DNA of 64,000 nt. Origin: an uncultured Eubacteriales bacterium (GTDB taxonomy: Bacteria; Bacillota; Clostridia; Oscillospirales; Acutalibacteraceae). The stretch covers positions 1-64,000 of the forward strand of contig OMYH01000001.1 in NCBI GenBank assembly GCA_900315255.1, in the 5' to 3' direction. Shown one piece after another: positions 16,874 to 24,181 of this stretch. The notes under the pieces are model-generated. The model did no database searches. It saw only the letters and a list, made by a program, of their open reading frames with translations, and was not told where the DNA came from. The number at the start of each line of letters is the position of its first letter. Within the stretch, counting starts at the first letter, position 1. The position numbers and the translations under genes are program-made.

Positions 16874-18061
16874 ATGAAAAAAAGAATTCTGTCAATTATT
16901 ATTATCGCTGTACTGTCATGTGCGGCATTAACCTCGTGTACACCAAAAACCGCAGAGGTTACATCACAAAGCAATCCTGCCGAAACAGCTGACGCAAGCT
17001 ATGAGGACTTTGTTGAGTTTTATGCAAACGGCGAGAGGGTAACTCTGAATACTGATCAGCTTCAGGAGGTCGTAAATATCGCCGAATATTGCGCAGACAA
17101 CACAGGCACTACAATGAATACCGTCATCACCGACACTGTCTTTGAAGAATCAAAAAATGACGGTATCGCAGTGAGGGTTAATAATTATGACGAGCCGAGA
17201 AGAAGTATCGTGCTGATAGTGTCGTCATCTCACGGAGCGCTTGCGAGCAGAGGCGGCGCCAGCGCCCACATGGTGGATTCCTATCTTGCAGGCAGACTTA
17301 TGGAAATAGCAGGGCTTATCGAAACTGATACCGATTCGTCAGGCTCCCTCGAGGTAACTCAGAGCAACGGCCGTATGATTGCTATGATGACGATGGGGCA
17401 GAGCGCTTCGGTAAAAGAAGAGGACATTGAGCCGATCTTTGCATTGGCAGGAGAGATCAATAAGAATGATAATAAAGTGAGCGTTATTCTGTCAAAGGGT
17501 TATGTCGAGGCAGTGCGCGCGCAGGGCGTTTATATTGAGCTGTATGATCAGACACAGGGCAGTCATATTACCGTATATCTTCCCACGGGTCACGAGGGTG
17601 TGGCGGTGTTCGACGATAAGGACGCATATAACATCGCAGACGACACACGCAAAAAGCTTGATGACATAGCTTCGGGATATATCACCGCAGAGATCGACTT
17701 TGCAGATGATCCCCTGAGTGAGGATACGGGTATTGATATTACGTATTTCACAAAGGATTTCAGAACGGACGTACAGACAAAGAAGGACGTACAGGCGGCG
17801 CTTATCGAAGCAACTCAGAACGCAGAGCCGCTCCACGAGGTCGATATGTCGTCTGTAGAGGGCTATGACGATATAGAGCAGTACGCCTTTGAGAAGGGCG
17901 TTGTCGTGACGATAGCAAACGAAGATGCGCCGTTCAAGGCTTTCATGACGCAGGAGATCGACGGCAAGAAGTTTGATCTGGTTTATGCGAATAATGCTTA
18001 TTACGAAATAGACGAGTCACATCTCGGTCAGCTCGGAGAGATTCTGGGAATATCGCTGTAA
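16874..18061 (+). CDS. Lipoprotein, unknown function
   Basis: 395 residues with AAAGGGAG upstream. A lipoprotein signal with lipobox LTSC (Cys near residue 22) indicates anchoring to the outer face of the membrane. The rest is soluble, acidic and of mixed alpha/beta content; two stretches of similar layout (a helix NTDQLQEVVNIAEYCADNTG and a strand IAVRVNNY early; VQAALIEATQNAEP and VVTIANED late) suggest a repeated fold. No catalytic motif recognised. Monocistronic, with its own promoter and terminator. Confidence 0.8.
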   Translation: MKKRILSIIIIAVLSCAALTSCTPKTAEVTSQSNPAETADASYEDFVEFYANGERVTLNTDQLQEVVNIAEYCADNTGTTMNTVITDTVFEESKNDGIAVRVNNYDEPRRSIVLIVSSSHGALASRGGASAHMVDSYLAGRLMEIAGLIETDTDSSGSLEVTQSNGRMIAMMTMGQSASVKEEDIEPIFALAGEINKNDNKVSVILSKGYVEAVRAQGVYIELYDQTQGSHITVYLPTGHEGVAVFDDKDAYNIADDTRKKLDDIASGYITAEIDFADDPLSEDTGIDITYFTKDFRTDVQTKKDVQAALIEATQNAEPLHEVDMSSVEGYDDIEQYAFEKGVVVTIANEDAPFKAFMTQEIDGKKFDLVYANNAYYEIDESHLGQLGEILGISL

Positions 18062-18066
18062 ATAAA

Positions 18067-18112
18067 AGAGTTTTCCTCACGAATATGTTTCAATGAGGAA
18101 AACTCTTTTTTA
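18067..18112 (+). terminator. Terminator of the 16874 lipoprotein gene
   Basis: Thirteen-base arms AGAGTTTTCCTCA and TGAGGAAAACTCT followed by T6. Lies between convergent genes and may serve both strands. Confidence 0.9.
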
Positions 18113-18130
18113 TGTTAGTGTCAACATGCC

Positions 18131-19057
18131 CTAAATATCATAATTATTGTTGGCATATTGCGTGGGGTCTTCATAGCCAATAACGTCTGTATCTGTAAAT
18201 TCTTGTGAAATAACGATTGTGGGATTTTTTTGAATTTCTGCCAGCTTGTCGTAATAACGTATCAGCAATATAATAAAAACACTGTATGCCGCAGAGCCTG
18301 CAGAGAAGATCAGCAGCGATAATGTCATAGGCGATACTTTCATTGGTATCACAGAGAATAACAGAATAGCTGAAAAAAATGCTTTTGTCGCCGAAACAAA
18401 TTCAAAATAATTCGTTAACCTCGGGTGTTCGGGCGGCGGGTATGCACCCGCAGGCAAATTCCGTCTAACTTTATTGTTAACGATAGTCTTCCCCGCACAA
18501 TGAATTTTACTTCCTCCCGACAACCAAGCGGGCGTTATGTAATAGCTGTCAAATTTTACGGCTATTACTATAGCGATAATGAGATTGATCACAAATATCA
18601 GTATTAAAGGTACGAACGCAACAACCATTGTAATTTTAGCAAATATTTCAAGAAGTTCAGCTTTAAGAGCCGCCATTGCGCCGCCGAAGTATTTACTGTC
18701 TGATCCGCCGTTTGTTAAGATCTGATTTAATCCGATAGTGATAACTGCATAGACAGATAATGCAAAAATTATTATATATGCTATATCCAGCTTTTTGAGC
18801 GAGCTTTTCAGTGTTGTTTCAATATTGTCTGGGATACCTGAATATATTTTTATCATCTGAACTATCGCAAAAAGGAACGTGACCACCAGAAGCGAATATA
18901 TAGCCGCATGAAAGGGGAGCGGTATCGGCAGCCTGTAATCGGTAAAAACGCAAACGGAAAAAGCCGCAAATCCCACCGTAAATACAATAACGGAAACAGC
19001 CGTACAGAGAGTTAGTATTTTCATTTTCCCGATAACAGAGAGGAGCTTTTCATTCAT
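18131..19057 (-). CDS. Multi-spanning membrane protein with an in-frame palindromic element
   Basis: 308 residues from ATG 19057, nine bases after AAGGAG; ATG 19063 is too close to that site. Hydrophobic segments lie around residues 15-36, 50-67, 90-112, 135-165, 215-233 and 238-260. A soluble loop between the fourth and fifth (about 175-205) reads LSGGSKIHCAGKTIVNNKVR then RNLPAGAYPPPEHPR and is encoded by a palindromic repeat copy. The tail (EFTDTDVIGYEDPTQYANNN) is polar. Begins 8 bp after maf and is probably co-transcribed with it. Function unknown. Confidence 0.75.
   Translation of the reverse strand: MNEKLLSVIGKMKILTLCTAVSVIVFTVGFAAFSVCVFTDYRLPIPLPFHAAIYSLLVVTFLFAIVQMIKIYSGIPDNIETTLKSSLKKLDIAYIIIFALSVYAVITIGLNQILTNGGSDSKYFGGAMAALKAELLEIFAKITMVVAFVPLILIFVINLIIAIVIAVKFDSYYITPAWLSGGSKIHCAGKTIVNNKVRRNLPAGAYPPPEHPRLTNYFEFVSATKAFFSAILLFSVIPMKVSPMTLSLLIFSAGSAAYSVFIILLIRYYDKLAEIQKNPTIVISQEFTDTDVIGYEDPTQYANNNYDI
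18425..18515 (+). repeat. Palindromic repeat copy inside the 18131-19057 gene
   Basis: On the plus strand it reads GGCGGGTATGCACCCGCAGG, CAAATTCCGTC, CTTTATTGTTAACGATAGTC, CCCCGCACA and TTTTACTTC, matching the family at 15285 and the reverse complement of 16541-16795. It keeps the minus-strand frame open and supplies an extra loop between two membrane segments. Confidence 0.8.
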
Positions 19058-19070
19058 ATTCATATTCTCC

Positions 19071-19622
19071 TTAAAGCAGCTTAAGACGCTGTCTGATCTC
19101 GGCTATCGGCATACCGACAACATTGAAGTAATCACCGCTTATTTTCTTGACAAGCAAAGAGCCTTTGCCCTGTATACCGTATGCTCCCGCTTTGTCCATA
19201 GGTTCGCCTGTTGAGATATACTCCCGAATTTCTTCGTCCGACAGACGATAGAACTCCACCTCGGTGACCTTTGAAAAGCTGACGGTTTTGCCCCTTTGCA
19301 TTATGCAGCAGCCCGTTATCACCTTGTGCGTTCTGCCCGACAGAAGTGAGAGCATTTCCTTTGCCTGACTCTTGTCGGCAGGCTTGCCTAACATCAGATT
19401 ATCTATGAACACGCCCGTATCGCAGCCGATCACCATATCCTCGGGGGAATGCTTTTCTGCGATATGACGGGCTTTTTTTACTGCAAGATATTCGGGATAC
19501 TGCTCTATATCTATGCTTTTTCTCACGGTTTCGTCAATGTCGGCGGGTTCGACAGTGAATTCTCCGAAAAGTATCTTTAGAAGCTCCTGCCTGCGTGGAG
19601 AAGCAGAGGCGAGTATTACCAT
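19071..19622 (-). CDS. maf: Maf family nucleotide pyrophosphatase
   Basis: 183 residues, normal length, with AAGGAGG eight bases before ATG. Maf enzymes hydrolyse non-canonical or modified nucleoside triphosphates (dTTP/UTP or m7GTP class) and have been linked to septation arrest. The N-terminal signature LASASPRRQELLK, the catalytic-region MVIGCDTGVFIDN, GKPADKSQAKEML, SGRTHKVITG and GAYGIQGKGSLLVKKISGDY are all present. First gene of a two-gene unit with the downstream membrane protein. Intact and housekeeping-like. Confidence 0.95.
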   Translation of the reverse strand: MVILASASPRRQELLKILFGEFTVEPADIDETVRKSIDIEQYPEYLAVKKARHIAEKHSPEDMVIGCDTGVFIDNLMLGKPADKSQAKEMLSLLSGRTHKVITGCCIMQRGKTVSFSKVTEVEFYRLSDEEIREYISTGEPMDKAGAYGIQGKGSLLVKKISGDYFNVVGMPIAEIRQRLKLL

Positions 19623-19735
19623 AATATAGACCTCCTTATGATTGTAATATGTATTATAATCATAGCATAATAAGACGGATTAATCACCGATAACGGGGCG
19701 AAATTAACAAATATTTTACATAGCTGCCTATGATA

Positions 19736-19764
19736 TAGACTTTTTATATAAATTGTGATAAAAT
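19736..19764 (+). promoter_or_regulatory. Possible promoter of the RlmD-type gene
   Basis: -35 TAGACT (19736-19741), 17-bp spacer, -10 TAAAAT (19759-19764), 28 bp before ATG. The -35 is a weak match. Confidence 0.45.
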
Positions 19765-19791
19765 AATCTAACAAAAACATGGGGTGAGATC

Positions 19792-21204
19792 ATGAGCGAG
19801 AGAAAATGCAGCGTATCAAAAAAATGCGGCGGCTGTCAGCTTAGCAATATGGACTACGCAAGGCAGCTGAAATTCAAGCAGGCTATGGTGGTAAAGCTGC
19901 TGCGGAGATATTGTCATGTAAACGATATTATAGGCATGAGCGAGCCGTATCATTACAGAAATAAGGTTCAGGCTGCCATACGCAGGGCGGCAAACGGAAG
20001 AACAATATCGGGTGTGTATCAGTCGGTCAATTCGGGAATAGTTGTAACCGACGACTGCTTTATCAATGACAAAAAAGCCAACGAGATGATAAAGTATATA
20101 AGAGAACGGATAATAAAATTAAATATCAGACCGTACGACCCGAAAAGCCGCAGGGGATATATTCGTCATATCATGGTAAGGAAGGGTCATGCAACGGGCG
20201 ATTATATGGCGGCGATAGTATCATACAGCGAGGACGTACCCGAAATAGATACGCTTGCGAAAAACATTGCGGAAAAGTACAAAGAAGTAAAAACGGTAGT
20301 TTTATGTATAAATAAAAGCGATAAGCTTATGCTGGGCAGGAACGAGAAGATACTGTACGGCAAGGGGTACATAGAGGACATTCTGTGCGGTCGGAGATTT
20401 CGCATATCGGCGAGGTCGTTTTATCAGGTGAACCCGATACAGACCGAGGTGCTGTATAATACGGCGATAGAGGCGGCGAAGCTTTCGGGGCGGGAGAATA
20501 TTCTTGACGCATACTGCGGAACGGGAACGATCGGGCTTTGCGCGGCGAACAGAGCGAAAACGGTATTGGGCATTGAGATAAACCGCGACGCAATAAGCGA
20601 CGCTGTTGTTAATGCAAGGCTGAATAACATCGCGAATGCGGATTTCATCAATGGTGACGCAGCTGAGTTTATGAGTGAAGCGGCGGAGAACGGGGAGAGG
20701 TTTGACGTAGTATTTGCAGACCCGCCGAGGGCAGGGTGCAGCAGGGTGTTCCTGGAGAGCCTTATCACGCTTGCGCCGAAGAGAGTTGTTTATATATCGT
20801 GTAATCCCGAAACTCTTGCAAGGGATATGTATATACTCACGAAGGGCGGATATAAAGCGGAGATGGCGCAGCCTGTGGATATGTTCCCGCATACGAGGCA
20901 TGTTGAGACGGTTGTTCTTTTAAGTCGGAAAAATATCGACGATCATATTTCATTCACCTGGACGGATAAAGACTTTGGTACGAAAGGCAGCAGGGCAACA
21001 TATCCCGATATAAAGGCATATGTCCAAGATAAGTATGATATTAAGGTTTCTACCCTTGCTATAGCACAGACTAAGGCGAAGTGTGGTATAATCGATAGGG
21101 AGAACTACAACAAGCCTAAGTCGGAAAATTCAAAGCAGCCAGTCTGTACAAAAGAAAAAGAAGATGCTATAATGGATGCGTTCAGACACTTCAAGCTAAT
21201 ATAA
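19792..21204 (+). CDS. rlmD: 23S rRNA (uracil-C5)-methyltransferase RlmD/TrmA family with C-terminal extension
   Basis: 470 residues. It methylates C5 of a uridine in RNA with S-adenosylmethionine. A Cys cluster at the N terminus (CSVSKKCGGCQL) would bind an iron-sulfur cluster. The methyltransferase part has DAYCGTGTIGLCAANRAK, GIEINRDAI and VVFADPPRAGCSR, the catalytic ISCNPETLARDM, and QPVDMFPHTRHVETV. About 85 more residues follow the usual end (SFTWTDKDFGTKGSRATYPD, VSTLAIAQTKAKCG, RENYNKPK); I have seen similar tails on clostridial members. There is no TRAM domain at the N terminus. The exact site (U747, U1939 or U54 type) cannot be told. The R-M pair follows 25 bp downstream. Confidence 0.85.
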   Translation: MSERKCSVSKKCGGCQLSNMDYARQLKFKQAMVVKLLRRYCHVNDIIGMSEPYHYRNKVQAAIRRAANGRTISGVYQSVNSGIVVTDDCFINDKKANEMIKYIRERIIKLNIRPYDPKSRRGYIRHIMVRKGHATGDYMAAIVSYSEDVPEIDTLAKNIAEKYKEVKTVVLCINKSDKLMLGRNEKILYGKGYIEDILCGRRFRISARSFYQVNPIQTEVLYNTAIEAAKLSGRENILDAYCGTGTIGLCAANRAKTVLGIEINRDAISDAVVNARLNNIANADFINGDAAEFMSEAAENGERFDVVFADPPRAGCSRVFLESLITLAPKRVVYISCNPETLARDMYILTKGGYKAEMAQPVDMFPHTRHVETVVLLSRKNIDDHISFTWTDKDFGTKGSRATYPDIKAYVQDKYDIKVSTLAIAQTKAKCGIIDRENYNKPKSENSKQPVCTKEKEDAIMDAFRHFKLI

Positions 21205-21229
21205 GAGTTCGAGACAGGAGAAAAGAACA

Positions 21230-22195
21230 ATGACTATAAACGGATATCAGTTTTCCATTTTTGATACAGTTGTTGACGGAACAACTGACAAAGGGGTGAA
21301 TAATGACCCCGCACCATTTAACTTTGATAATCTTTTTCTACGAAGAATAGGAAAAGAGCGAATGAATAGCGGGAATTCAATGGCTATATTGGGCGATAGT
21401 ATTGAAGTCCTCGAAGGAATGAAAGGTGATTCAGTAAACTTAATATTTGCAGATGCTCCGTACAATATTGGAAAAGATTTCGGCAATGATTCTGATAAGT
21501 GGGGATCTGTTCAAGACTATATCGAATGGTGCAAAAAATGGATCGACGAGTGCATGAGAGTTTTGTCTGACAATGGGACTATGTACTTTATGACCGCAAC
21601 TCAACATATGCCATATCTGGATATGTATGTTTCATCTAAGTACAATGTTCTTTGCAGGATCGTCTGGATTTATGACAGTTCAGGTGTGCAATCAAAGAAA
21701 ATGTTCGGTTCTCTTTACGAGCCTATATTGATGATCAATAAATCCTCAAAAGCTAAATATATATTTAACAGCAATGATATACTTGTTGAAGCAAAAACAG
21801 GTTCTCAAAGAAAACTAATTGATTACCGCAAAAATCCACCGCAGCCATACAGTACGGAAAAGGTCCCAGGCAATGTGTGGGAATTTAGCAGAGTAAGATT
21901 TAAGATGGATGAATATGAGAATCATCCAACTCAAAAGCCAGAAGCTTTATTGGAAAGAATAATCAAAGCATCCTCGAATAAAGGGGATGTTGTCCTGGAT
22001 CCTTTCTCTGGTTCATTTACTACATCTGCGGTTGCTATCCGATTGGGAAGAGTTGCAATTGGAATAGAACTAAATGAAGAGTATTATGAAATGGGGTTAA
22101 GACGAACTGGAATTGCATTTGAACGGAATGGCCATTCTCTTGAGAAAGAGAAAGCCAGAAAGACAAATGCAAAATCAAAATATGTGAGAGGGTAG
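21230..22195 (+). CDS. Type II DNA methyltransferase (N6-adenine/N4-cytosine beta-type)
   Basis: 321 residues, with ACAGGAGA upstream of ATG. It methylates DNA at a target site to protect it from the partner endonuclease. The order of motifs is catalytic first: VNLIFADAPYNIG (motif IV as DAPY, in place of the common DPPY), then a target-recognition region (about residues 150-215), then HPTQKPEALLERIIKASSN, the SAM-binding DPFSGSFTTSAVAIRLGR and GIELNEEYYEMGLRR. This order fits the beta class. The next gene begins 3 bp after its stop and is the likely endonuclease. AT-richer than the flanking housekeeping genes, suggesting acquisition by transfer. Recognition sequence not determined. Confidence 0.88.
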   Translation: MTINGYQFSIFDTVVDGTTDKGVNNDPAPFNFDNLFLRRIGKERMNSGNSMAILGDSIEVLEGMKGDSVNLIFADAPYNIGKDFGNDSDKWGSVQDYIEWCKKWIDECMRVLSDNGTMYFMTATQHMPYLDMYVSSKYNVLCRIVWIYDSSGVQSKKMFGSLYEPILMINKSSKAKYIFNSNDILVEAKTGSQRKLIDYRKNPPQPYSTEKVPGNVWEFSRVRFKMDEYENHPTQKPEALLERIIKASSNKGDVVLDPFSGSFTTSAVAIRLGRVAIGIELNEEYYEMGLRRTGIAFERNGHSLEKEKARKTNAKSKYVRG

Positions 22196-22198
22196 AAT

Positions 22199-23290
22199 AT
22201 GAAGATAACGGAAGATTTCATTAAAGAAATTTTGGCAGAGGATTATCCATCCGAGTATCAAAGTATCTATGATCAAAGCCTTCTTCTGCAATATCTGGAT
22301 AAAAAGATGAAAGCCGTTCATGGAAATAGTAAAACCAGAAGAAGCCTCGCAAATATTTACGCTATCTATTCGATTCTCTATTTTTATCAGTTTGATTTTT
22401 ATAATCAGCCTGATGCGTATCGACAGTTTGGCGGATATGATTATATGCGTCTGTTTAATTATTATCGGGGATTGTACGGTGGTAGTAAGCTGCAAAACCA
22501 TGCGTTAAACTCAAGGGTAAATGGAGAGTTTAAGAATAAGTTTCCCGATATTACCAACGATTTAATCATCATCGACAATGGCAAGTATTTGCTACACATT
22601 GATTATTTGTATGTTGGTAAGTACGACATTAGCAAAACATGTTGTAGGGTGATTGAAAAATATGTCGAGTTACTCATGGCAAAGGATCATGCTCTAATTA
22701 GCGTTCTCCAACAAATGGAATCCTTAACGGACTATGATGAGAAGAAAAAGCAAATCAATGCGCTATTAACCGAAGATGCCGAGGCTCGTATATTTGAGAT
22801 TATTAGTTATGCAATTTTGAAAAACCATTACAAAAACATAAAAGTATATTTTGGGTATTCTTTAGATAACATCAAAGAAGAAGAGCTGCAATTATATAAA
22901 ACTGGGCGCACAAATGCAAACGACGGAGGAATTGATTTTGTTATGCGCCCTGTCGGAAGATTTTTTCAAGTTACCGAAGTCAATAATTATGATAAGTATT
23001 TATTAGACATAGACAAAGTGCTCCATTTTCCGATTACTTTTGTCATCAAAACAAATCAGACAAAAAAGCGTGTATTGGTTGAACTTTCCGAATATATCGC
23101 CGTAAGGGCAAATGGAATGAAAGTAATTGAAGATAGGTACAATATGGCTATTGAAGAAATCATTACTATAAATGATTTGCAGCAATGGACATACGATTTA
23201 GATAATCCAGGCATTGATGAGATTCTCCGAGATATAGACATATACTATAAATTGGAAATGAACATGGATGCAGAGGATGAAGATGAATAA
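22199..23290 (+). CDS. Probable type II restriction endonuclease
   Basis: 363 residues, 3 bp after the methyltransferase stop. Position and pairing are the main evidence that it is the cognate endonuclease. A possible PD-(D/E)xK-type core lies at residues about 205-262: EARIFEIISYAILKNHYKN, then NANDGGIDFVM (Asp near 246) and RFFQVTEVNNY (Glu near 259); the usual catalytic Lys is not obvious. No helicase or HNH motif. Lys/Tyr/Ile-rich and AT-rich like the methyltransferase. No controller protein gene is seen. Function inferred. Confidence 0.7.
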   Translation: MKITEDFIKEILAEDYPSEYQSIYDQSLLLQYLDKKMKAVHGNSKTRRSLANIYAIYSILYFYQFDFYNQPDAYRQFGGYDYMRLFNYYRGLYGGSKLQNHALNSRVNGEFKNKFPDITNDLIIIDNGKYLLHIDYLYVGKYDISKTCCRVIEKYVELLMAKDHALISVLQQMESLTDYDEKKKQINALLTEDAEARIFEIISYAILKNHYKNIKVYFGYSLDNIKEEELQLYKTGRTNANDGGIDFVMRPVGRFFQVTEVNNYDKYLLDIDKVLHFPITFVIKTNQTKKRVLVELSEYIAVRANGMKVIEDRYNMAIEEIITINDLQQWTYDLDNPGIDEILRDIDIYYKLEMNMDAEDEDE

Positions 23291-23373
23291 ACATAACAAA
23301 AACCTCTCATGGGTTTTCGATTATATATAATATTGTGATTCATTGGAAGGTATTTCTGAATTTATTTCATCGG

Positions 23374-23413
23374 GCGCAACTGAGAGCTTCATTACCTCTT
23401 AGTTGCGTTTTTC
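23374..23413 (+). terminator. First terminator after the R-M pair
   Basis: CGCAACT and AGTTGCG arms with an inner GAGAG/CTCTT stem, followed by TTTTTC. Lies in the 150-bp gap before cas5c. Confidence 0.75.
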
Positions 23414-23420
23414 AAACAAC

Positions 23421-23450
23421 AGGACCCCAGGTGGGGTCCTTTGTTTTATT
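23421..23450 (+). terminator. Second terminator, abutting the cas5c frame
   Basis: AGGACCCC, loop AGGT, GGGGTCCT, then TTGTTTTATT. The T-tract contains the TTG that is the only nominal start for the cas5c frame, so cas5c has no room for its own promoter. Confidence 0.85.
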
Positions 23451-24181
23451 CGTTCGGTTTTACAGCTTCACAGACTATTCGGATCAATTCTGATGTGCTT
23501 ACCCGTGTGGGGGGAGAGAAGTACAGCTACCCTATACCTACATATGAAGCGCTGAAAGGGATACTCCAGAGCGTCTATTTCAAACCGACCCTGATCTGGT
23601 ACATTGACGCTGTGCGTATTATGAACCCTATAAAGACCGTGCGAAAGGGGATCCGTCCTGTTAAATACGACGGAGGAAACGATCTTGCGTATTATAATTA
23701 TCTTGAAGATGTCTGTTATAAAGTAAGGGCGCACTTTGAGTGGAATTATAATCGACCCGAGCTTGAAGAAGACAGGAACGAACACAAACATCATAATATA
23801 GCCAGGCGCATGATCGAGCGAGGCGGCAGAAGGGATATTTTTCTCGGCACACGGGAATGTCAGGGGTATGTTGAGCCTTGTGATTTCGATGAAGGCGAGG
23901 GAGCTTATGATAAGGTGAATATGGACATGGCATTTATGTATTATGCCATAATATATCCCGATGAAGCCGAAAAGGAGGAGGATAAAGGATATATGACAGT
24001 ATGCTTCCGGCAGCCGAAAATGAAGGGCGGCGTGATAGAGTTTGTCAGACCGTCGGACATACCGCCCGAACACAAGCGTCATATCAAGAAAATGGAGATC
24101 AAAAAGTTCGGCAAAGATGATCAGAACTTTACAGGTCTTGGTGAGTTTGAGGGAGGTGAGCTTGATGAGCTGGACGAATGA
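23441..24181 (+). CDS. cas5c: CRISPR-associated Cas5c (type I-C), 5'-truncated
   Basis: Cas5c cuts pre-crRNA at the repeat hairpin and caps the 5' handle in type I-C Cascade. From DVLTRVGGEKYSYPIPTYEA onward the match to Cas5c is strong: LKGILQSVYFKPTLIWYID, RIMNPIKTVRKGIRPVKY, NEHKHHNIARR (Lys and His of the processing site) and RRDIFLGTRECQGYVEPC. The first 19 or so residues do not match the family, whose conserved first strand and YALFTDP-like segment are missing. No ATG or ribosome binding site exists; TTG 23441 lies in a terminator. The gene is therefore probably beheaded. It overlaps cas8c by 17 bp. cas3, normally upstream, is absent. Confidence 0.85.
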   Translation: MFYSFGFTASQTIRINSDVLTRVGGEKYSYPIPTYEALKGILQSVYFKPTLIWYIDAVRIMNPIKTVRKGIRPVKYDGGNDLAYYNYLEDVCYKVRAHFEWNYNRPELEEDRNEHKHHNIARRMIERGGRRDIFLGTRECQGYVEPCDFDEGEGAYDKVNMDMAFMYYAIIYPDEAEKEEDKGYMTVCFRQPKMKGGVIEFVRPSDIPPEHKRHIKKMEIKKFGKDDQNFTGLGEFEGGELDELDE

